DNA from: Dactylosporangium aurantiacum
GTDB taxonomy: Bacteria > Actinomycetota > Actinomycetes > Mycobacteriales > Micromonosporaceae
DNA length: 64,000 nt
Direction: 5' to 3'
NCBI RefSeq assembly: GCF_000716715.1
Contig: NZ_JNYJ01000034.1
Coordinates: 25,845-89,844, forward strand
Positions 24,561 to 32,401 of this stretch are shown one piece after another. The translations under genes were made by a program, and so were the position numbers. How positions within the stretch are numbered: position 1 is the first letter of the stretch; each line of letters begins with the position of its first letter. A model generated the notes under the pieces. The model did not search any database and was not told where the DNA came from. It saw only the letters and a program-made list of their open reading frames with translations.

Positions 24561-25325
24561 ATGAGCGACGCCGCGGACGGCCGGCGGTTCGGTGAGGTCG
24601 CCGACGTGTACGACGAGGTGCGGCCCGGGTACCCGCCGCGGCTGACCGACGCGATCCGGTCCTATGTGGAGGGTCCACCGCGGACGGTCGCGGAGATCGG
24701 GGCCGGCACCGGGCACGGCACCGCAGTGCTGCTCGGGCTGGGTGCGCCGGTCACCTGTGTCGAGCCGGACCCGCGGATGGCCGCGGTCCTCGCCGCCCGG
24801 CATCCGGGGGTGCGGGTGGAGGTGGTGCCGTTCGAGCGGTGGAGCCCGCCGCCGGGCGGGGTGTCGCTGCTCGCGTGCGCGATGGCGTGGCACTGGCTGG
24901 ACCCCGCGACCCGCAACCGCAGGGCGTTCGACGCGCTCGCACCGGGCGGGACGCTCGCCGTGTTCGGGCACCGGTACGCGTACGCCGACCCCGACCACGA
25001 CGCCGCCGTCGGTGCAGCGTTCCGCTCCCTCGACGACGGCGGCGAGCAGCCCCCGGCGCGGCCGGACGGCTGGGCGCGTGACGACGTCACGGCGGCCGGG
25101 CTGTTCGGCGACGTCACGTTCGTACAGCTGACGCGGTCGCTGCCCATGTCCACCGCCGAGTACCTGCGGCTGGTGCGCACCTTCGGGCCGTTCCGGGCCC
25201 GGCCCCCGGCGCGGCAGCGGGCGGTGCTGGACGCCCTCGCCGCGACCCTCGACCGTCTCGGCGGCGGCACCGTGCTGGACCTGCGGACCAGCCTGACGCT
25301 CGCCCGGCGGGCGCGGGCGGCCTGA
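24561..25325 (+). CDS. Class I SAM-dependent methyltransferase
   Basis: A 254-residue soluble methyltransferase. The SAM-binding motif I is VAEIGAGTGHGTAVLL near residue 44, motif II is TCVEPDPRM, and the post-motif region is SLLACAMAWHWLDP followed by LAPGGTLAVFGHRYA. The N-terminus FGEVADVYDEVRPGYPP is the typical lead-in of this group, in which substrates range from small molecules to lipids. ATG at 24561 follows CATGAT by 6 nt and also has GAGGG nearby. It lies 20 bp before the LURP-one gene in the same direction, with no clear functional link. Confidence 0.9.
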   Translation: MSDAADGRRFGEVADVYDEVRPGYPPRLTDAIRSYVEGPPRTVAEIGAGTGHGTAVLLGLGAPVTCVEPDPRMAAVLAARHPGVRVEVVPFERWSPPPGGVSLLACAMAWHWLDPATRNRRAFDALAPGGTLAVFGHRYAYADPDHDAAVGAAFRSLDDGGEQPPARPDGWARDDVTAAGLFGDVTFVQLTRSLPMSTAEYLRLVRTFGPFRARPPARQRAVLDALAATLDRLGGGTVLDLRTSLTLARRARAA

Positions 25326-25344
25326 CCGGGGGACAATCGGGGGC

Positions 25345-25848
25345 ATGTATGTCATCAAGGAGCGGTTCTTCGACGTCGGTGAGGACTTCGACATCGTCGA
25401 CGACTCGGGCCGGGTGGTCCTGCACGTCGACGGCAAGGTGCTGAGCCTGCGCGACAAGCTGGTGATCGAAGACCCGCACGGTGCCGAGGTGGCGTCGGTG
25501 CACCGGCAGCTGGTCGCGTTGCGGCCCACGTACCAGATCGAGATCGGCGGTGAGAAGGCCGCGGAGGTGCGCAAGAAGCTGTTCACGCCGTTCCGCGAGA
25601 AGTTCACCATCGACGTGCCCGGTGACGACGACCTGACGATGACCGGTGACCTGTTCGACCATGAGTACACCGTGGAGCGCGACGGCCGGGAGGTCGCCTC
25701 GGTGTCGAAGCGGTGGCTGAGCATCCGCGACAGCTACGCGGTGCGCATCGCCGACAACGAGAACCACGTGCTGATCCTCGCCGCGGTGCTCGCGCTGGAG
25801 CTGGCCGCCCAGCGGGAGAAGGACGAGGAGCGCAAGCAGGCCGACTGA
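25345..25848 (+). CDS. LURP-one-related (LOR) family protein
   Basis: A 167-residue protein of the LOR/YxjI family, a tubby-like beta-barrel. It starts MYVIKERFFDVGEDFDIVDD, continues with VVLHVDGKVLSLRDKLVIED, and ends in a charged helix (AQREKDEERKQAD). Bacterial members are small cytoplasmic proteins of unknown role, possibly phospholipid-binding. ATG at 25345 follows GACAAT by 7 nt. It converges on the Gly-Thr-tailed hypothetical gene; the stops are only a few bases apart. Confidence 0.9.
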   Translation: MYVIKERFFDVGEDFDIVDDSGRVVLHVDGKVLSLRDKLVIEDPHGAEVASVHRQLVALRPTYQIEIGGEKAAEVRKKLFTPFREKFTIDVPGDDDLTMTGDLFDHEYTVERDGREVASVSKRWLSIRDSYAVRIADNENHVLILAAVLALELAAQREKDEERKQAD

Positions 25849-25851
25849 CGC

Positions 25852-26145
25852 TCAGCCGGTGCCGGTGCCGGTGCCGGTGCCGGTGCCGGTGCCGGTGCCG
25901 GTGCCGGTGCCGGTGCCGCAGCAGGCCTCGCAGCGCTGGTCGAGCCACTCGACGCGCCACCCCTGCAGCGCGAAGAACGCCGGCAGGTCGGGGGTCCAGT
26001 GGTCGCCGCCGGCGGACGGCTCGGCGATGTCGTCCACGAAGTAGACGATGAAGCCGCCCTCGACGGCCGCGACGTGCAGGAAGTAGCCCTCGTCCTCGCC
26101 GGCCACGATCCGGCCGAACCGGCCGAGCTCGATGTCTGGGGTCAC
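25852..26145 (-). CDS. Hypothetical protein with a (Gly-Thr)n tail
   Basis: A 97-residue protein. The first 76 residues look folded (ELGRFGRIVAGEDEGYFLHV, then FIVYFVDDIAEPSAGGDHW and LPAFFALQGWRVEWL) and end in a Cys pair (CEACC). The remaining 21 residues are an uninterrupted Gly-Thr dipeptide repeat encoded by about ten copies of a hexanucleotide. GTG at 26145 lies at the edge of a 50-bp repeat that also forms the end of the upstream tetR gene. A beta-rich immunity or barrel-like protein is possible; I do not recognise the family. Confidence 0.7.
   Translation of the reverse strand: MTPDIELGRFGRIVAGEDEGYFLHVAAVEGGFIVYFVDDIAEPSAGGDHWTPDLPAFFALQGWRVEWLDQRCEACCGTGTGTGTGTGTGTGTGTGTG
25856..25917. 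repeat. Hexanucleotide microsatellite, about ten copies
   Basis: CCGGTG is repeated ten times without interruption. On the minus strand it encodes the Gly-Thr tail of the gene at 25852-26145. Because the unit is 6 bp, copy-number change alters tail length but not frame. Confidence 0.95.
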
Positions 26146-26283
26146 CGCGCGGTGTCTTCCGTACGGGCGGGCCCGCCGTCCAGGTGCGGTGTCATCGCGC
26201 GGTGCCTTCCGTACGGTCGCGCCCGCCGTCCGTGTGCGGTGTCATCGCGCGGTGACGTCCGTCCTGGCACGCACGCCGTCCAT
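26141..26283. repeat. 50-bp tandem repeat, nearly three copies
   Basis: Copies start at 26141, 26191 and 26241 (GTCATCGCGCGGTG and relatives). The 26241 copy is the 3' end of the tetR gene including its TGA; the 26141 copy supplies the GTG start codon of the next gene. The array appears to be an amplified gene end. Confidence 0.85.
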
Positions 26284-26811
26284 GAGCAGGTCCAGCAGCC
26301 GGCCGGCCTGCTCCCGCTGGGCCGGCTCGCCGGTGGCGAGGCAGATGCCGTTGAGCGCGGTCAGCAGGTCCAGCGGGTCGACGTCGGCGCGCAGCGCTCC
26401 TTCGCCGGCCGCGAGCAGGTCACCGACCGCGGCGACGAGCCGCTCCCGGCTGTGCGCGAACGGTGTGCCACCCGCGGCGATCACCATCTTCAACGCGTCG
26501 GCCAGGCCGCGTTTGGTCGCCGCGTAGTCGACGAACCGGTCCATCCAGGCGCGCAGCGCACGGTCCGGCGCCTCCACGGCCAGCAGCTCCGGTACGGCGT
26601 CGCACAGCCGCGCGAGCTCCGTGCGGTACACCTCCTCGATGAGCGCCTCCCGGGTCGGGAAGTGCCGGTAGAGCGTGCCGATGCCGACGCCGGCGTGCTT
26701 GGCGATCGCGTCGAGCGTCACCTCGGGGGCGTTGGCGAGGGCGACGACGGCGACGTCGAGCAGGCGGGCACGGTTGCGCTGCGCGTCGGCCCGCAGCGGT
26801 CGCTGGGACAT
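26242..26811 (-). CDS. TetR family transcriptional regulator
   Basis: A 189-residue repressor. The N-terminal helix-turn-helix (residues 12-58; LLDVAVVALANAPEVTLDAI, KHAGVGIGTLYRHFPTREALI) is followed by an all-helical ligand domain. ATG at 26811 is used. The gene is divergent from the SDR at 26908 and the 96-bp gap holds two palindromes, so it most likely represses the SDR and itself, released by an unknown small molecule. Its last codons (ARTDVTAR) lie in the 50-bp tandem repeat. Confidence 0.92.
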   Translation of the reverse strand: MSQRPLRADAQRNRARLLDVAVVALANAPEVTLDAIAKHAGVGIGTLYRHFPTREALIEEVYRTELARLCDAVPELLAVEAPDRALRAWMDRFVDYAATKRGLADALKMVIAAGGTPFAHSRERLVAAVGDLLAAGEGALRADVDPLDLLTALNGICLATGEPAQREQAGRLLDLLMDGVRARTDVTAR

Positions 26812-26826
26812 CACACCCCCGGGAGG

Positions 26827-26884
26827 TTGGCAAACGGAGGAAGCTCCGCTTATCGTGGAGGGCGGGTAGTGGAGGCTCCTCCAC
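26827..26884. promoter_or_regulatory. SDR promoter with two palindromic operators
   Basis: TTGGCA (26827-26832) and TATCGT (26851-26856) are 18 bp apart. CGGAG-GAAG-CTCCG (26835-26848) lies between them and GTGGAGG-CT-CCTCCAC (26869-26884, perfect 7-bp arms) just downstream. These are good candidates for binding by the divergent TetR. Confidence 0.6.
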
Positions 26885-26907
26885 TTCCGATCGTACAGGG
26901 GGATCCC

Positions 26908-27846
26908 ATGGCATCCATCACCACCGCCTTCACCCGCGAGTCGACCGCCGCGCAGGTCATCGAGGGCATCGACCTCACCGGCCGGCGGGCCGTCGTGACC
27001 GGCGGCGCCTCCGGCATCGGCGTCGAGACCGCCCGCGCCCTCGCCGGCACCGGCGCCGAGGTCACCCTGGCCGTCCGCGACACCGCCGCAGGCGACCGCA
27101 CCGCCGAGGACATCGTCGCCACGACCGGCAACAAGCTGGTCCACGTCGCCCCGCTCGACCTCGCCGACCAGGCGTCGGTGCGGGCGTTCACCGCGGCGTG
27201 GGACGGTCCGCTGCACCTCCTCGTCAACAACGCCGGCGTCATGGCCGCGCCGCTGAGCCGCACGCCGGAGGGGTGGGAGCTGCAGTTCGCCACCAACCAC
27301 CTCGGTCACTTCGCGCTCACCACCGGCCTGCACGCCGCCCTCGCCGCCGAGGGCGCCCGGGTCGTCAGCGTCAGCTCCAGCGCCCACCTGCGCTCCGACG
27401 TCGTCTATGACGACATCCACTTCGAGCGCCGCCCCTATGAGCCGTGGTCGGCCTACGGGCAGTCCAAGACCGCCAACGTCCTGTTCGCCGTCGAGGCGAC
27501 CCGCCGCTGGTCCGCCGACGGCATCTTCGTCAACGCGGTGATGCCCGGCAGCATCCGCACCAACCTGCAGCGCCACGTCACCGAGGAGGAGCTCGCCCGC
27601 CTCCGCGCCGCGGCCGGCGGCGGCAGCGACTTCCAGTGGAAGACCACCGAGCAGGGCGCCGCCACATCGGTCCTGCTGGCGACGTCACCACAGCTGGAGG
27701 GCGTCGGCGGGCGCTACTTCGAGGACTGCGCCGAGGCGGCGCCGGCACAGGAGGGCAACGGCCGCCGCGGGGTGGCGGCGTATGCCCTCGACCCGGACTC
27801 GGCGGCGCGCCTGTGGACGGTCTCGGAGGCCATGCTGCGGCGCTGA
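26908..27846 (+). CDS. Short-chain dehydrogenase/reductase
   Basis: A 312-residue NAD(P)-dependent oxidoreductase. The cofactor motif is TGGASGIGVETARAL near residue 31 (TGxxxGxG), followed by LLVNNAGVMAAP and the catalytic Ser in VVSVSSSAHL and YxxxK in SAYGQSKTAN. Length and layout match the retinol dehydrogenase/WWOX-like SDR group that works on aliphatic or aromatic alcohols. ATG at 26908 has AGGGGGAT upstream. It is controlled, most likely, by the divergent TetR through the palindromes at 26835-26884. Confidence 0.93.
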   Translation: MASITTAFTRESTAAQVIEGIDLTGRRAVVTGGASGIGVETARALAGTGAEVTLAVRDTAAGDRTAEDIVATTGNKLVHVAPLDLADQASVRAFTAAWDGPLHLLVNNAGVMAAPLSRTPEGWELQFATNHLGHFALTTGLHAALAAEGARVVSVSSSAHLRSDVVYDDIHFERRPYEPWSAYGQSKTANVLFAVEATRRWSADGIFVNAVMPGSIRTNLQRHVTEEELARLRAAAGGGSDFQWKTTEQGAATSVLLATSPQLEGVGGRYFEDCAEAAPAQEGNGRRGVAAYALDPDSAARLWTVSEAMLRR

Positions 27847-28001
27847 GCCGTTCGGGGCGCGGGCTCTGGGAGCGTCGCGCGAAGCACGGAGGCGGTCGTG
27901 CGCTCTTGAGGTGGGCGGCCGCCGCCCTGGCCACGGCGCGCCGCGCCGGCGGCGGCCGGTGCTGCCCAGGGGAGGCGGGCGGCGGCTGCCCTGAGCCGTG
28001 C

Positions 28002-28446
28002 CGGCGAGGCCGTCGTGGTGTGCCGCGCCGCCCCGGCCGGTGCTGCCATCCGGCCGCGAAATCCGTGGAACGCGGACGGGCTTCGTAGCACGCGACGGGC
28101 GGGACGGGCGGTCGCCGTCCAGGGCTGCCATCGGTTGGTGGCGTCGGGGTGTGCGGCCGGTCGTGCTGCCGGGTCGTGTTGCGGCGGCCACCGCACCGTG
28201 GCGTCCGGAAGCCCGCCGCACCGCGGCACCGGAAAGGCTGCCGCTGCGTCGAGGCCGCCGTGGTGTGCCGCGCCGCCACGGCCGGTGCTGCCATCCGGCC
28301 GCGAAGTCCGTGGAACGCGGACGGGCTTCGTAGCACGCGACGGGCGGGACGGGCGGTCGCCGTCCAGGGCTGCCATCGGTTGGTGGCGTCGGGGGTGTGC
28401 GGCCGGTCGTGCTGCCGGGTCGTGTTGCGGCGGCCACCGCACCGTG
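28002..28446. repeat. About 200-bp direct repeat, two copies
   Basis: The copy at about 28002-28200 recurs at about 28247-28446 with only a few changes: offset 245 bp in the first part (for example GTGCTGCCATCCGGCCGCGA) and 246 bp after a one-base insertion (CGTGTTGCGGCGGCCACCGC). Confidence 0.85.
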
Positions 28447-28690
28447 GCACCGGAAAGGCCACTGCACCGTGGCGTCGGGAAGCCGCCGCACCGCCGCACC
28501 GGAAAGGCCGCCGCACCGTGGCGTCCGGAGGCCCGCCGCACGGTGGCGTCGGGAAGGCCGCCGCACGGTGGCGTCGGGAAGCCGCCGCATCGCAGCACCG
28601 GAAAGGCAGCCGCACGGTGGCGTCGGGAAGGCCGCCGCACGGTGGCGTCGGGAAGGCCGCCGCACCGGGGCGCCGGAAAGGAGTGGCGGC
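28439..28690. repeat. 24-25-bp minisatellite, about ten copies
   Basis: Imperfect units of the form CACGGTGGCGTCGGGAAGG followed by CCGCCG run head to tail, alternating with a CACCGGAAAGG variant. There are no unique spacers, so it is not a CRISPR array. Confidence 0.85.
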
Positions 28691-28727
28691 CAGCGGGGCG
28701 GTTGCCACGGCCGGGTCCATCGCTGGG

Positions 28728-29621
28728 CTATGACGGGGTGAGCCACTTGCGGAACGGGCCGATCACCGCGTCCGTCACGATCCGCACGTCGGCGGCGCGC
28801 GGGGTCGTGTGCCCCTCCGAGCCGCTGAAGTCGACCACCGTCACGACCGGGCCGATGCGGATGTACGTGGTGAACGAGGTGGCCTCGCCGGCGGGTTCGT
28901 CGGTGGCGGGGTTCAGCAGGGGGCGGGTCGACTCGACGCGGAACGCCTCGTCGCCCAGGTCGGGGAGGGGGACCACGACGCGGCGCAGGCGGCCGGCGGT
29001 GACCGGTTCGCTGGCGCAGGACGTGGCGGCGGCGCGCAGCCTGGTCATGAACGTCTCGGCCTGGCCGGGTTTGAAGACGCTGATGTTCTGGGTGATGGTC
29101 TCCGCCGACGTGCGCCCCGGGTCGCCGGCGTGGTGGAAGTGGGTCTCCCGGTTGCGCTGCACGACGACCTGGTCGCGGCCGGGCACGGCGGCTCCGCACG
29201 GAGCGGCGAGCGTGACCGGGCCGGTGTCGGTGTCGGCGACGTCGGACCGGTTCGCCGCCGGCAGCGCGAGCAGCGCAGTCGCCGGGATCGACGTCGGCGG
29301 CACGAACGCGGCCGAGGCGACCGGCCGGGTCGGCGACGCGGCCGAGCCCGGCGGCGGCGCGGCCGAACCCGAGGGTGACACGGCCGAACCCGAGAGCGAC
29401 GCCGGCACCGACACCGCCGGCAGCGCGCCGCCCGACGGGGACCGCAGCAGCCCCCACGCCGTCCCGGCCGCCCCGACGGCCACGACGGTCACCGCCCCCG
29501 CCAGCAGCACCCGGGCGCGGGCCCGGCGGTCGGCGCGGCGGCGCAAGGCCTGCGGCGCGCTCAGCGGCGCGCGGTCGGCGTCGTCGGCGAGGGCGCCGTA
29601 CAGGTGACCCAGCTCAGGCAT
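28728..29621 (-). CDS. Membrane-anchored protein paired with a SigE-family sigma factor
   Basis: A 297-residue protein with a short cytoplasmic N-terminus (residues 1-36, Arg-rich RRRADRRARARVLL), one transmembrane helix at about 38-58, a low-complexity Pro/Ser/Ala linker and an extracellular domain (about 110-297; ETHFHHAGDPGRTSAETITQ, VVVPLPDLGDEAFRVES). Its start overlaps the end of the upstream sigma factor gene by 8 bp, so the two are coupled. The layout suits an anti-sigma or signal-input protein, although no zinc-binding anti-sigma motif is visible in the N-terminus. Function is inferred from the pairing only. Confidence 0.75.
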   Translation of the reverse strand: MPELGHLYGALADDADRAPLSAPQALRRRADRRARARVLLAGAVTVVAVGAAGTAWGLLRSPSGGALPAVSVPASLSGSAVSPSGSAAPPPGSAASPTRPVASAAFVPPTSIPATALLALPAANRSDVADTDTGPVTLAAPCGAAVPGRDQVVVQRNRETHFHHAGDPGRTSAETITQNISVFKPGQAETFMTRLRAAATSCASEPVTAGRLRRVVVPLPDLGDEAFRVESTRPLLNPATDEPAGEATSFTTYIRIGPVVTVVDFSGSEGHTTPRAADVRIVTDAVIGPFRKWLTPS

Positions 29622-30123
29622 CGTGCACCTCCACGCTGCGGTACGGGTCGAGGTCGCTGAGGATCTCGGCGAGCCGGTGCCGCCCCCGTGACAGCCACGA
29701 CTTGACGGTGTTCGGGGACGCGCCGACCTCCTGGGCGATCTGCTCGACGGTCAGGTCGGCCAGGTAGTACAGCGCCAGCGCCTGGCGGTGCCGGGGCGGC
29801 AGCTGCCGCAGGGCGGCGCGCAGCAGCACGGCGTCCTCGCTCGGCGGGCCGGCCGGCTCCGGCGGGCCGGTGCGGGCCGCGACGCTGAGCCAGCCGCGGT
29901 GCCGCCGCCACCGGTCCGTGGAGAGCCTGGTCACCACCAGGCGGATCCACGACTCCGGCGACGGGTGGACACTGACCGTGGCCCAGCGCCGCCAGGCACG
30001 CGCGTACGCCTCCTGGACGATGTCCTGCGCTTCGGCCCGGTCGGTAATCACCGCGTAGCCGAAGCGCAGCATCCGTCCCGCCGTGGTGCGGTAGAACTCG
30101 TCGAATGCCTGTGCGTCCCGCAC
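29614..30123 (-). CDS. SigE-family RNA polymerase sigma factor (ECF)
   Basis: A 169-residue ECF sigma factor of the small SigE group common in actinomycetes. Region 2 is at residues 5-70 (FDEFYRTTAGRMLRFGYAVI, AEAQDIVQEAYARAWRRW) and region 4 at 105-155 (LRQLPPRHRQALALYYLADL, TVEQIAQEVGASPNTVKSWL). GTG at 30123 is preferred, since a G-rich ribosome site precedes it and the 27 residues upstream are not family-like. It forms an operon with the overlapping membrane protein gene, which may hold it at the membrane. Confidence 0.93.
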   Translation of the reverse strand: MRDAQAFDEFYRTTAGRMLRFGYAVITDRAEAQDIVQEAYARAWRRWATVSVHPSPESWIRLVVTRLSTDRWRRHRGWLSVAARTGPPEPAGPPSEDAVLLRAALRQLPPRHRQALALYYLADLTVEQIAQEVGASPNTVKSWLSRGRHRLAEILSDLDPYRSVEVHDA

Positions 30124-30238
30124 GTGCCCCCCGTCGCCCTCTCGTCGTCGGCCCCGCAGCGAGTAGCCCCGACGCGCTGGTCCTGCTATGGGTACGGACG
30201 ACACCCGCGCCAGGTTGCGGCGACAGGGGCGGCGGTGC

Positions 30239-32281
30239 TCAGACCCGCGTCGGCCGTTGCGTGCGGGCGCCGGGCAGCTCGGCGCGCACGTCGCCGCCGA
30301 CCGCGCGCTTGCGGGTGTCGGCGGTGGTGAGCGACCGTTTCGCCGCGGTGAGGGCCGGCCGGTAGGTCTCGGTGTACTCGCGGTACGTGGCCTGCGCTGG
30401 CCCCGAGATGGCCGCGCCGAGCGGCGTGACCAGGGTGCTCTTCAGTGCGAGGGGGCCGCCGAGGAGCACGGCGTACTTGATGGAGGCGCTGGTGCGGTTG
30501 AAGTACGCCTCGGTCTGCGGGCTCAGCGTGCCGGGGGTGGACAGCAGCAGCGGCCCGAGGCAGGAGCCGACCATCGCGCCGCCGGTGAGGGCGTCGAACC
30601 AGGTGGAGGCGGTCGCCACGGCCGCGGTGCGGGGGCCGCTGAAGAAGAACTCGGCGACGGCGACCGCGGTCTCGAACTCGGTCGCGCCGTACACCGGCCA
30701 GTACTCGAGGGAGCCCCACGAGGGCATCTGCCCGTGCTGGTACCCGCCGACCAGGGCCCGCGCGCCGGGGCCGCCGACACCGATCATCATCGTGCCGGTG
30801 TACGGGTCCGGGTCGAGGGTGTTGAGGTACGCGGCGGTCGCGCCCGGCATCGTGTCGCCGGCGGTGAGCACGATGACGGTGCCGGGGTTCGCGCCGGCGG
30901 CGGCGCCCGCGGCGAGCGCGTCGTAGTACTTCAGGGCGGTCGTGACGATGACCGCGACCGGGTTCGGCGTGATCTCGACGGCGATGGCGACCGCGGTGTC
31001 GTACTCGCTGTTGCCCCAGAGGCGCTTCACGGTGTACCCCATCTGCGTCACCTGCTGCTCGATCAGCGCCGACAGGGCGAGGGTGCCGCCGAGCAGGTAG
31101 ACGGTGCCGGTGTCGCCGAGGACCCGCTCGATCTCCGCGCGGGTCGCCGGGTCGAGGCTGCCCTTGCCGGTGATGAGCAGCGGGCCCTCCTTGGCCACGG
31201 CGAGCGCCGAGCCGCCCAGGGCGTCCTGGTACATGTCGTCGCGGGACAGCACGACCACCTTCGCCTGCGGGCGGATGCCGTCGTCGACGCCGCGGTCGGC
31301 CCAGTTGTAGCGGGACGTGGCGATCGCCGTGCCGAGCGCGGTCTGGCCCCAGACCCGCTCGACGAAGTTGCCGGTGACCGGCTGCCAGGTCGGCTTCGCG
31401 ACGAACTCGGTGAGGTACGTGACCTGCTTGGTCTCCACGTCGATGCGGGTCAGCGTGGGCATGCCGGTGCTGGCCGGCTGGGACGTGAACAGCAGATACC
31501 TGCCGTCCGGCGACCAGACCGGGTACCGGTTCCAGAAGCTGCCGCCGACGAGGGCCTCGGTGGTGAGCTGGACCTCGTTGCCGCCGCCGGCGTCGCAGAT
31601 CCACAGGTGCCGGGTGCTCGGCGCGCCGAGCGTGAGCCGCTCGAACGCGAGCTTCGCGCCGTCGGGGGAGAAGTCCGGCGCCGAGCCGTTGGTGACGATC
31701 TTCGTGGTCTTCTTCGAGGTGTCGACGCGGTAGATGTCGCCGTGGTCGACGTACGTGCCGTGCACGTACACGATGGTGCCGTCGACCGACACGGCCGGGG
31801 CGAAGTCCTTGAGCCCGTCGTCGGGCACGCTGAACACCTGGTCACCGGTCTGCCAGCTGCCGTCGGTCGCGGTGTAGCTCAGCCGGCCGTACGCGGTGTA
31901 GAACAGGAACCGGCCGTCGGCGGAGACGACCGGCTCGCCGACCTCGCCGCTTCCCCAGGGGAACTCGAAGCGCCCGGAGCCGTCGGCGCGCACGGACACC
32001 GGCCCGTCGGCGGTGCCGAAGAAGAAGCGGCTGCCGTCCGGCGCCCAGCTGCCCGAGCCGGCGCCCCCGGTCGGGTCCGCGGCGAGCAGCTTCGCCGACG
32101 TGCCGTCGGCGTTGGCGATCCAGTAGTCGCTGCCGACCCGGTAGGTGATCTTCCCGAGGGCGCCGGGCAGCGCGGCCCGCGCCTCCCGGCCCGGCAACGC
32201 GATGGTGGGTGCGGCGGCGGCGGCGACGGCCGCCGCGGCGGCGCCGCGCATGGCGGCACGCCGTGAGAGCTGGAACGACAC
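30239..32281 (-). CDS. Secreted beta-propeller protein with cell wall binding repeats
   Basis: A 680-residue exported protein. The N-terminus has a twin-arginine signal (LSRRAAMRGAAAAAV to about residue 36). Residues about 40-330 contain TolB/PD40-like beta-propeller blades (GSWAPDGSRFFFG, PVWSPDGRYLLFT, PDFSPDGAKLAF). Residues about 360-640 hold three putative cell wall binding type 2 repeats (AKVVVLSRDDMYQDALGGSA, RLWGNSEYDTAVAIAVEI, VYGATEFETAVAVAEFF), each with a GTVYLLGG-like end. It probably sits on the peptidoglycan surface. GTG at 32281 follows GGGGAGG. Ligand and role are unknown. Confidence 0.9.
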   Translation of the reverse strand: MSFQLSRRAAMRGAAAAAVAAAAAPTIALPGREARAALPGALGKITYRVGSDYWIANADGTSAKLLAADPTGGAGSGSWAPDGSRFFFGTADGPVSVRADGSGRFEFPWGSGEVGEPVVSADGRFLFYTAYGRLSYTATDGSWQTGDQVFSVPDDGLKDFAPAVSVDGTIVYVHGTYVDHGDIYRVDTSKKTTKIVTNGSAPDFSPDGAKLAFERLTLGAPSTRHLWICDAGGGNEVQLTTEALVGGSFWNRYPVWSPDGRYLLFTSQPASTGMPTLTRIDVETKQVTYLTEFVAKPTWQPVTGNFVERVWGQTALGTAIATSRYNWADRGVDDGIRPQAKVVVLSRDDMYQDALGGSALAVAKEGPLLITGKGSLDPATRAEIERVLGDTGTVYLLGGTLALSALIEQQVTQMGYTVKRLWGNSEYDTAVAIAVEITPNPVAVIVTTALKYYDALAAGAAAGANPGTVIVLTAGDTMPGATAAYLNTLDPDPYTGTMMIGVGGPGARALVGGYQHGQMPSWGSLEYWPVYGATEFETAVAVAEFFFSGPRTAAVATASTWFDALTGGAMVGSCLGPLLLSTPGTLSPQTEAYFNRTSASIKYAVLLGGPLALKSTLVTPLGAAISGPAQATYREYTETYRPALTAAKRSLTTADTRKRAVGGDVRAELPGARTQRPTRV

Positions 32282-32401
32282 TGGTGGTTCCTCCCCGTGA
32301 GGCGACCGCCCGGCGGCGGCCACGGCGCAGTGTAGATCGCCGGTGATCACCGCACCATGGGCCTCACGGACCCCATCGGCCACATGGACCTCGGGTCGCT
32401 G

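Larger units (their letters stand above)
27847..28727. other. Non-coding island of direct repeats and a minisatellite
   Basis: About 880 bp without a supported gene. It contains a roughly 200-bp sequence present twice, 245-246 bp apart, followed by a 24-25-bp minisatellite. Frames are open in several phases, but they give the same Arg/Pro/Ala/His-rich repeats in every frame, so coding is unlikely. Confidence 0.75.

Noticed and set aside
28439..28690. CRISPR array
   Set aside because: Units are contiguous imperfect repeats with no unique spacers and no cas genes are nearby.
28015..29607. A 530-codon frame on the plus strand
   Set aside because: The first half is repeat sequence and the second half is antisense to the SigE-partner membrane protein gene.
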